A DNA stretch of 5,084 bases from Pseudomonadota bacterium. Lineage in GTDB: Bacteria > Pseudomonadota > Gammaproteobacteria > Pseudomonadales > Cellvibrionaceae. Below, piece after piece: positions 1 to 4,311 of this stretch. Within the stretch, counting starts at the first letter, position 1. Each line of letters begins with the position of its first letter. The DNA is taken from positions 1 through 5,084 of the forward strand of contig JAEZGT010000278.1 in the NCBI GenBank assembly GCA_023416875.1, in the 5' to 3' direction. Made by a program: the position numbers and the translations under genes. A model generated the notes under the pieces. It did no database searches and was not told where the DNA came from. It worked only from the letters and a program-made list of their open reading frames with translations.

Positions 1-131
1 CCCGCGCGCGTTTGCGCAATGCCATAGAAACTCTGGGCGGCGGCGGCAATAAAACCCTGAACGCGCTGGAAAAAGAATTCCGCGCACTGGGGCAAACGGA
101 TTCTGCCGACGCGAGCGGCGGGGCCGAGTAA
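1..131 (+). CDS. C-terminal end of an unidentified protein (5' truncated by the window edge)
   Basis: An open frame entering from the left edge (first complete codon at position 3) gives 42 residues and ends at TAA 129-131. The visible tail starts basic and helical (RARLRNAIETL), has a run of four glycines, then a charged stretch (NALEKEFRALG) and an acidic, Ala/Gly/Ser-rich end typical of a disordered C-terminus. I do not recognise the family: no catalytic motif, membrane segment or metal motif is present in this fragment. It stops 4 nt before the ATG of the DUF1289 gene on the same strand, so the two are probably co-transcribed and translationally coupled. That it is a real gene is inferred from the uninterrupted frame, sensible composition and tight spacing; its function cannot be called from this piece. 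Confidence 0.6.
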   Translation, partial: RARLRNAIETLGGGGNKTLNALEKEFRALGQTDSADASGGAE

Positions 132-135
132 CGCC

Positions 136-582
136 ATGCTCACCCGCATCAAAACCCCTTGCATCGGCGTGTGTTCCACCGGCATAGGTGACAGCGTATG
201 CAGGGGTTGCAAGCGTTTCGCCCACGAGGTAATCGGCTGGAACGCCTACTCTGTTGAAGAACGCAATGCGATCATGCAGCGAATAGAAACCCTCTTGAGC
301 CAAGTGGTGCAAAACCATATTCGGGTGGTCGATGCAGCCAAATTGCAGGAGCAAATTGAACAGCAGCAAGTGCGGATTTATCCCGGCTTAAATATTCACT
401 GTCAAGCGTTCGAGGCCATACGCACTTTCGGCAAACAATTAAAAGAACTGGAATGGATCGGCTGCGAGGCATTGGCGCCATATAAAGATTTGCCGGTGAG
501 CGAAATCAAAAAATCCATGGATGAAGCGTTTTATCTCCTGTCCAGCGCCCATTACGAGCGCTATTTTCCGGTGTTGACCTGA
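136..582 (+). CDS. DUF1289 domain protein with four-cysteine motif and long C-terminal extension
   Basis: This 148-residue protein begins with a clear DUF1289 signature: PCIGVC, then CRGCKR, a conserved Glu and a Trp (C9, C13, C22, C25, W35). The CxxxC-x8-CxxC spacing suggests a small metal (Zn) or Fe-S site; which one is not visible. DUF1289 itself covers only about the first 50-60 residues. The remaining ~85 are a mostly helical, Gln- and Glu-rich extension (around 60-80) followed by a more globular part with aromatic residues near the C-terminus, and I do not recognise this second part. No signal peptide or membrane segment is seen, so a cytoplasmic location is likely. The ATG lies 4 nt after the previous stop with no strong Shine-Dalgarno, and its TGA overlaps the miaE ATG (TGATG), which points to coupled translation. 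The molecular function is unknown; the context suggests a helper of, or a link to, tRNA hydroxylation. Confidence 0.88.
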   Translation: MLTRIKTPCIGVCSTGIGDSVCRGCKRFAHEVIGWNAYSVEERNAIMQRIETLLSQVVQNHIRVVDAAKLQEQIEQQQVRIYPGLNIHCQAFEAIRTFGKQLKELEWIGCEALAPYKDLPVSEIKKSMDEAFYLLSSAHYERYFPVLT

Positions 583-1187
583 TGCTGCAAGCAATCGAAG
601 AATTTCTGTTATGCCGCACCCCTGAGGCCTGGATTCAGCAGGCGTTGCAATATCCGGAGATATTGCTGATCGATCACGCCAACTGCGAAAAAAAAGCGGC
701 GAGCACTGCGCTCAACTTGATGTATCGATACGTCGAGAATTTTGATTTGCTCAACAAAATGTCGCGGCTGGCGCGGGAGGAGTTGCGTCATTTTGAGCAG
801 GTGCTGGCGATCATGCAGCGCCGCAAAATTCCCTATCGCCATGTCACGGCTTCGCGCTACGCCGCAGAACTGCGTAAGCATGTGCGCAGTGCAGATCCAG
901 AAAAACTGATCGACACCCTTATCGTCGGCGCCATTATCGAGGCGCGCTCCTGCGAACGTTTTGCCAGCTTGGCGCCGCATCTGGACGACGAGCTGCAAAA
1001 ATTCTATGAGTCTTTGCTGAAGTCCGAGGCGCGGCATTTTCAGGATTATTTGACCCTGGCGAAAAAGGCCGCGGGCAACCAATCCATTGATGAACGGGTG
1101 AGGTTCTTTTTGGAGCAGGAGCGCGAGCTGGTGGAGTCTCCTGACGCAGAATTTCGCTTTCATTCCGGAGTGGTGGCGGAGGTTTAG
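582..1187 (+). CDS. miaE: tRNA-(ms2io6A)-hydroxylase MiaE
   Basis: MiaE is a non-haem diiron monooxygenase that uses O2 to hydroxylate the isopentenyl side chain of 2-methylthio-N6-isopentenyladenosine at tRNA position 37. The 201-residue product has the ferritin-like four-helix pattern with a full set of candidate iron ligands: E36, E67-x-x-H70 (in REELRHFEQV), E120 (in IIEARSCERF) and E149-x-x-H152 (in SEARHF). The SRYAAELRKHVR stretch near residues 91-102 is also typical of the family. The length fits the compact Pseudomonas-type form and is shorter than the Salmonella enzyme. The start is fixed by the TGATG overlap with the DUF1289 gene; no separate Shine-Dalgarno is visible, so translation probably depends on the upstream gene. 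An A8 run at 688-695 directly follows the codon start of ligand E36, but the frame is intact. Electron donors for MiaE are poorly defined, which makes the coupled cysteine-motif protein of interest. Confidence 0.95.
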   Translation: MLQAIEEFLLCRTPEAWIQQALQYPEILLIDHANCEKKAASTALNLMYRYVENFDLLNKMSRLAREELRHFEQVLAIMQRRKIPYRHVTASRYAAELRKHVRSADPEKLIDTLIVGAIIEARSCERFASLAPHLDDELQKFYESLLKSEARHFQDYLTLAKKAAGNQSIDERVRFFLEQERELVESPDAEFRFHSGVVAEV

Positions 1188-1207
1188 AGTGCCACGATTG
1201 TGGCGCT
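1188..1207 (+). repeat. Imperfect hairpin just after the miaE stop codon
   Basis: Eight base pairs form between 1188-1195 and 1200-1207 (arms AGTGCCAC and GTGGCGCT, one G-U pair) around a 4-nt GATT loop. It begins directly after the miaE TAG. No T-run follows, so it is not a standard intrinsic terminator, though it could protect the miaE mRNA 3' end. Its right arm shares bases 1203-1207 with the next inverted repeat, so both RNA hairpins cannot form fully at once. Confidence 0.5.
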
Positions 1208-1224
1208 TGATATGTGTCAAGCGC
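1203..1224. promoter_or_regulatory. Perfect inverted repeat containing an FNR/Anr-like box
   Basis: Perfect 8-bp arms GCGCTTGA (1203-1210) and TCAAGCGC (1217-1224) flank a 6-nt centre. Inside lies TTGAT-ATGT-GTCAA at 1207-1220, which matches 9 of the 10 conserved bases of the FNR/Anr consensus TTGAT-N4-ATCAA. Its centre (1213.5) is exactly -41.5 from the predicted pckA start at A1255, the usual activating position for a class II FNR-family site. FNR and Anr sense oxygen through a 4Fe-4S cluster; a Dnr-type NO sensor would read the same box. The CRP half-site TGTGA is absent. As RNA the repeat would form a hairpin but lacks a following U-run. The site is predicted from sequence only. Confidence 0.55.
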
Positions 1225-1242
1225 TAATGCCTTCAGTCGGTG

Positions 1243-1255
1243 TATCATCGGGCCA
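1243..1255 (+). promoter_or_regulatory. Predicted pckA promoter: -10 TATCAT and start at A1255
   Basis: TATCAT at 1243-1248 matches the sigma70 -10 hexamer at five of six positions, and the predicted start is A1255. No good -35 is found at 16-18 bp (AGCGCT at 17 bp). This suits an activator-dependent promoter: the FNR-like box ends at 1220, leaving exactly 22 bp to the -10, the class II spacing. The resulting pckA leader would be 22 nt and includes the ribosome binding site. Confidence 0.5.
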
Positions 1256-1265
1256 TACACCTAGC

Positions 1266-1269
1266 GGAG
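1266..1269 (+). promoter_or_regulatory. Ribosome binding site of pckA
   Basis: GGAG lies 7 nt before the ATG at 1277, a normal Shine-Dalgarno distance, and supports that start, which also gives the expected N-terminus for the family. Confidence 0.7.
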
Positions 1270-1276
1270 CGGCAAG

Positions 1277-2884
1277 ATGAAAACGGCAATTGACCTGTCC
1301 AAATATGGCATTACCGACGTAAAAGAAATTGTCTATAACCCTTCTTATGAGTTGCTGTTTCAGGAGGAAACCCGCCCGGACCTTGAAGGTTACGAAAAAG
1401 GTGTGGTGACCAAATCCGGCGCTGTCGCTGTGCGAACCGGTATTTTTACCGGCCGCTCTCCCAAAGATAAATACATCGTCTATGACGATATCAGCAAAGA
1501 ACACCTCTGGTGGGATTCCAATATCGCCCATAACGACAATAAGCCGATCACTCCTGCGGTTTGGACCGATCTGAAGGCTATCTCTGCGCTGCAATTGTCT
1601 GGTAAGCGTCTCTTCGTCGTAGATGCGTTCTGCGGCGCTAATGAAAACACCCGTATGAAAGTGCGTTTCGTTATGGAAGTCGCGTGGCAGGCGCATTTCG
1701 TCAAAAACATGTTTATCCGTCCCACCGATGAAGAGCTTGCCAATTTCGGCGAGCCGGATTTTGTCGTGTTGAATGCCTCCAAAACCACCAACCCGAAATG
1801 GCGTGAACACGGCATGAATTCGGAAGTGTTTATCGCGTTCAATATGACGGAAAAAATGCAGTTGATCGGTGGCACCTGGTACGGCGGCGAAATGAAAAAA
1901 GGCATGTTCGCCATGATGAACTACTACCTGCCGCTCAAACATATGGCCTCCATGCACGCGTCCGCCAATATGGGCGAAAACGGTGATGTTGCACTGTTTT
2001 TCGGCTTGAGTGGTACGGGTAAAACAACTTTGTCTACAGATCCTAAGCGCAAGCTGATCGGCGACGATGAGCACGGTTGGGATGACGACGGCATTTTCAA
2101 TTTTGAAGGCGGTTGTTACGCCAAGACCATCGATCTCGACCCGGAAAGCGAACCCGATATTTACAAAGCCATTCGCCGCGATGCACTGCTGGAAAACGTC
2201 ACAGTGGATGCCAGCGGCAATATCGACTATCACGATCGGTCAGTTACCGAGAATACTCGGGTTTCCTATCCGATTTACCACATTGAAAATATCGTCAAAC
2301 CCGTATCCCGCGGTGGCCACGCAAGCAAAGTGATTTTCCTCACCGCCGATGCCTTCGGCGTGCTGCCGCCAGTGACTCTGCTGGATCCGGCGCAGACGAA
2401 ATATCATTTTCTCTCTGGATTTACCGCAAAACTCGCCGGTACCGAGCGCGGTATCACCGAGCCGGTGCCCACCTTTTCCGCCTGTTTCGGCAAAGCATTT
2501 TTGACGTTACACCCGGTGAAATACGCTGAGGAACTGGTGGCGAGAATGGAAGCGGTGAATGCCAAAGCCTATTTGGTCAATACCGGGTGGAACGGTACCG
2601 GTAAACGCATTTCTATAAAGGCGACGCGCGCGATTATCGATGCGATTCTGGATGGTTCCATCGAACAGGCGGAAGTACAGACACTGCCGATATTCAATCT
2701 GGGCGTGCCGCGCAGTTTACCTGGAGTGGACAGCACCATCCTCGACCCGCGCAACACTTACACTCACGTTCAGGAATGGCAACAAAAAGCTGAAAAGCTC
2801 GCCAAGCTGTTTATCGAGAATTTTGTGAAATTTACCGATAACGAGGAAGGGAAGGCGCTGGTGGCGGCGGGTCCGCAGCTCTAA
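1277..2884 (+). CDS. pckA: Phosphoenolpyruvate carboxykinase (ATP)
   Basis: PckA converts oxaloacetate and ATP to phosphoenolpyruvate, ADP and CO2 in the cytoplasm, the committing step of gluconeogenesis from TCA-cycle intermediates. The 535-residue product is full length (E. coli 540) and closely resembles the E. coli enzyme throughout. Visible active-site elements, with E. coli numbers from memory, are R60 in TGRSPKDK (R65), Y202 (Y207), metal ligands K208 (K213), H227 (H232) and D264 (D269), the P-loop GLSGTGKT at 243-250 with K249 (K254), the kinase-2 motif IGDDEHGW at 261-268, K283 (K288) and R328 in NTRVSYPIYHIEN (R333). The C-terminal mononucleotide-binding region carries TGWNGTGKR at 436-444. 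It is ATP-type, not GTP-type. A good Shine-Dalgarno precedes the ATG, and a possible FNR-class promoter lies upstream. It follows miaE on the same strand after 89 nt and converges with lpxH, leaving 21 nt between their stops. A long antisense frame opposite it is a coding shadow. Confidence 0.98.
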   Translation: MKTAIDLSKYGITDVKEIVYNPSYELLFQEETRPDLEGYEKGVVTKSGAVAVRTGIFTGRSPKDKYIVYDDISKEHLWWDSNIAHNDNKPITPAVWTDLKAISALQLSGKRLFVVDAFCGANENTRMKVRFVMEVAWQAHFVKNMFIRPTDEELANFGEPDFVVLNASKTTNPKWREHGMNSEVFIAFNMTEKMQLIGGTWYGGEMKKGMFAMMNYYLPLKHMASMHASANMGENGDVALFFGLSGTGKTTLSTDPKRKLIGDDEHGWDDDGIFNFEGGCYAKTIDLDPESEPDIYKAIRRDALLENVTVDASGNIDYHDRSVTENTRVSYPIYHIENIVKPVSRGGHASKVIFLTADAFGVLPPVTLLDPAQTKYHFLSGFTAKLAGTERGITEPVPTFSACFGKAFLTLHPVKYAEELVARMEAVNAKAYLVNTGWNGTGKRISIKATRAIIDAILDGSIEQAEVQTLPIFNLGVPRSLPGVDSTILDPRNTYTHVQEWQQKAEKLAKLFIENFVKFTDNEEGKALVAAGPQL

Positions 2885-2892
2885 GCTGCGGA
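2872..2892 (+). terminator. Hairpin spanning the pckA stop codon, possible terminator
   Basis: A perfect 9-bp stem forms between 2872-2880 (TCCGCAGCT) and 2884-2892 (AGCTGCGGA) with a 3-nt CTA loop. The TAA stop (2882-2884) lies in the loop and the first base of the right arm. On the plus strand it is followed by ACTCGATCTGTATTTA, which is only weakly T-rich; on the minus strand no T-run follows. It sits between the convergent pckA and lpxH ends, where a terminator is expected, but the poor U-tract means it may instead be an mRNA 3' stabiliser or a Rho-assisted end. Confidence 0.45.
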
Positions 2893-2905
2893 ACTCGATC
2901 TGTAT

Positions 2906-3634
2906 TTAAGAATTTAAATCAAATTGGATTAAGTTCAGCTCGCCATTTTCCGCAGCCAGATACCAGCCCGCTGTGCCGCTCCAATCCCCCAAAACCCAAC
3001 GTTCTGCAGGTGCATTATTCACAATTAAAGAATGACGCGCAGGGCGGTGGGTGTGGCCGTGGATTAGCAGGTCTACACCCGCAGTCCCCATCACACTTTC
3101 CACTTCCGCCGGGGTGACATCCATGATGTCCTCGGCTTTCATGGCGTTCATGGATTGGCTTTTATTGCGCAGGTCGGCAGCCATCTGGCGACGCTGCGGC
3201 AGAGGCAAACTCAGAACCTGTTGCTGCCATGCCGGGTTGCGCACCATGGCGCGGAATTTCAGATATTCCACATCTTGAGTGCACAGAGTATCGCCGTGCA
3301 TGATCAGTGCTTTTCTGCCGTTCAATTCGATTAGATGGGATTCCGGCAATAGAGTGATACCAGTTTCACGGGAGAATTGTTCGCCGATCAGAAAATCACG
3401 GTTGCCGTGCAGAAAAAACACCTGATGAGTCTGCGTGTACTCCCGCAGATGATTTTTTATTTCCGCCACTAGTGCGTCGTCGTTGTCATCGCCAATCCAA
3501 GCGTCAAAAAAATCACCCAGAATAAAAAGCTGATCAGCATTTGCCGCTTGATTGCTCAGAAAGCGAAAAAAGCCTTGGATAATTTCGGGGGTGTGATGAC
3601 CGAGATGAAGGTCGGAGATAAATAGAGTTTGCAT
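2906..3634 (-). CDS. lpxH: UDP-2,3-diacylglucosamine diphosphatase LpxH
   Basis: LpxH hydrolyses UDP-2,3-diacylglucosamine to lipid X and UMP, the fourth step of lipid A synthesis, at the cytoplasmic face of the inner membrane. With the ATG at 3634 the protein is 242 residues (E. coli 240). The calcineurin-like metallophosphoesterase motifs are all present: DLHLG (D8, H10), GDFFDAW (D41), HGNRD (N78), MHGDT (H113) and HGHTH (H194, H196), matching the two-metal site of the E. coli enzyme with a one-residue shift after D41. The open frame extends 26 residues further upstream to a TTG that overlaps the ppiB stop. I reject that start because the extension is Pro/Ser-rich, encodes a strong hairpin and is not typical of the family. 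The ATG has no Shine-Dalgarno; a pyrimidine tract precedes it. It lies downstream of ppiB on the same strand and is probably co-transcribed. The presence of lpxH supports a Gram-negative host. Confidence 0.95.
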   Translation of the reverse strand: MQTLFISDLHLGHHTPEIIQGFFRFLSNQAANADQLFILGDFFDAWIGDDNDDALVAEIKNHLREYTQTHQVFFLHGNRDFLIGEQFSRETGITLLPESHLIELNGRKALIMHGDTLCTQDVEYLKFRAMVRNPAWQQQVLSLPLPQRRQMAADLRNKSQSMNAMKAEDIMDVTPAEVESVMGTAGVDLLIHGHTHRPARHSLIVNNAPAERWVLGDWSGTAGWYLAAENGELNLIQFDLNS

Positions 3635-3668
3635 ATGGGGAAGGGGGAGGTTAGGCGCTGGAGATTCA

Positions 3669-3698
3669 GCCGGCTTCTCTGTATCCAGCGAAGCCGGC
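3669..3698 (-). repeat. Strong hairpin between ppiB and lpxH
   Basis: Perfect 9-bp GC-rich arms GCCGGCTTC (3669-3677) and GAAGCCGGC (3690-3698) enclose a 12-nt loop. It lies 10 nt past the ppiB stop and about 35 nt before the lpxH ATG in the transcribed (minus) direction. No U-run follows on the minus strand, so it is not an obvious intrinsic terminator. It could act as an mRNA stability or processing element, or lower lpxH expression relative to ppiB. Confidence 0.55.
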
Positions 3699-3708
3699 CA
3701 AGAGGTTA

Positions 3709-4203
3709 TCAATCCTGAACGGTAACGCGCTCGATTACCACGGTTTCCACCGGTACATCCTGGTGCATGCCTTGGCTGGAGGTTTTCACGTTTTTAATTT
3801 TGTTCACCACGTCCAGACCTTTGGTGACTTTGCCAAATACGCAATAGCCCCAGCCCTGTGCGGTTTTGCTTTTATGATTTAAAAAATCATTGTCTTTAAC
3901 GTTGATAAAAAACTGAGCGGTGGCGCTGTGCGGATCGGAAGTGCGAGCCATAGCGATGGTGCCGGTATTGTTGGGCAGGCCGTTGTCCGCTTCATTTTCG
4001 ATAGGAGCGTTGGTTTTTTTTTGCTCCATATTCTCGGTAAATCCGCCGCCTTGAATCATGAAGTTGTTGATCACGCGGTGAAAAATGGTGCCGTCATAAA
4101 AGCCATCTGCGGCGTACTGGCGAAAGTTGGCAGCCGTCTTTGGTGCCTTGTCAAAATCCAATTCCAGTTCGATGTCGCCGTAGTTGGTGTGAAGGGTAAT
4201 CAT
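3709..4203 (-). CDS. ppiB: Cytoplasmic peptidyl-prolyl cis-trans isomerase B (cyclophilin)
   Basis: PpiB speeds cis-trans isomerisation of peptide bonds before proline and helps protein folding. The 164-residue product has the same length as E. coli PpiB and the whole cyclophilin fold in one domain. Active-site residues are visible: R43 in FHRVI, F48 and Q51 in FMIQGG, the AMAR segment near 84-87, QFFINV at 97-102 with F99, L108, and the C-terminal GMHQDVP segment at 145-151. The position usually held by Trp in eukaryotic cyclosporin-sensitive cyclophilins appears to be Tyr (Y120) here. There is no signal peptide, which separates it from periplasmic PpiA. An AGGAG at 4212-4216 supports the start. 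It diverges from glnS and leads into lpxH. A run of nine A (complement of 4014-4022, residues 61-63) is in frame and forms a potential A-AAA-AAA slippery site, with no sign of use. Confidence 0.96.
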   Translation of the reverse strand: MITLHTNYGDIELELDFDKAPKTAANFRQYAADGFYDGTIFHRVINNFMIQGGGFTENMEQKKTNAPIENEADNGLPNNTGTIAMARTSDPHSATAQFFINVKDNDFLNHKSKTAQGWGYCVFGKVTKGLDVVNKIKNVKTSSQGMHQDVPVETVVIERVTVQD

Positions 4204-4211
4204 TGCAACAA

Positions 4212-4216
4212 CTCCT
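4212..4216 (-). promoter_or_regulatory. Ribosome binding site of ppiB
   Basis: On the minus strand AGGAG precedes the ATG at 4203 by 8 nt, a near-ideal Shine-Dalgarno position. It is the clearest one among the minus-strand genes and contrasts with lpxH, which has none. Confidence 0.75.
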
Positions 4217-4254
4217 ATTCAATTTGGACGTGGCTCCGCAGCCAGCGAGCCGGC

Positions 4255-4261
4255 TATAATA
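4255..4261. promoter_or_regulatory. Overlapping divergent -10 elements for glnS (+) and ppiB (-)
   Basis: TATAAT at 4255-4260 is a perfect plus-strand -10 and predicts a glnS start near 4267. The complement of 4256-4261 reads TATTAT, a five-of-six -10 for ppiB, with a start near 4249 and a leader of about 46 nt. Neither has a convincing -35 at 16-18 bp. A palindromic AGCCGGCT (4248-4255) and a short stem TGGCT/AGCCA (4231-4244) lie on the ppiB side and may fold in its leader. The gap between the two genes is 108 bp and must hold both promoters. Confidence 0.55.
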
Positions 4262-4311
4262 CGCGCTTTATGCCAAAACCGAAACCCGAATCGCTGACCA
4301 GATCCTCTACT

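Noticed and set aside
688..695. A8 run in miaE beside iron ligand E36, possible frameshift or phase-variable site
   Set aside because: The frame is intact through the whole family domain, and a single run of eight A is not enough evidence for variation.
609..1220. 203-codon minus-strand open frame opposite miaE
   Set aside because: miaE has complete family motifs and all iron ligands; the antisense product has no recognisable motif, so it is a shadow.
1203..1224. Inverted repeat as an intrinsic terminator for miaE
   Set aside because: No T-run follows on either strand (TAATGCC on the plus side); the FNR-like core and exact promoter spacing explain it better.
1217..2233. 338-codon open frame on the minus strand opposite pckA
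   Set aside because: It lies wholly antisense to a full-length, highly conserved pckA. Its translation resembles no family I know, and long antisense frames are common opposite genes with this codon bias.
2904..2919. AT-rich repeated ATTTAA near the pckA-lpxH junction
   Set aside because: It consists of the last lpxH codons and the stop plus a few intergenic bases; too short and simple to call a site.
4014..4022. A9 run in ppiB forming an A-AAA-AAA slippery heptamer in the correct phase
   Set aside because: A -1 shift would reach a stop after about eight codons and lose most of the active site, and no stimulatory structure is obvious; it reads as Gln-Lys-Lys coding.
3668..4255. AGCCGGCT occurring twice (3668-3675 and 4248-4255) as a possible shared element
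   Set aside because: An 8-base palindrome seen twice in a GC-balanced window is weak; flanks differ and one copy belongs to a longer hairpin.
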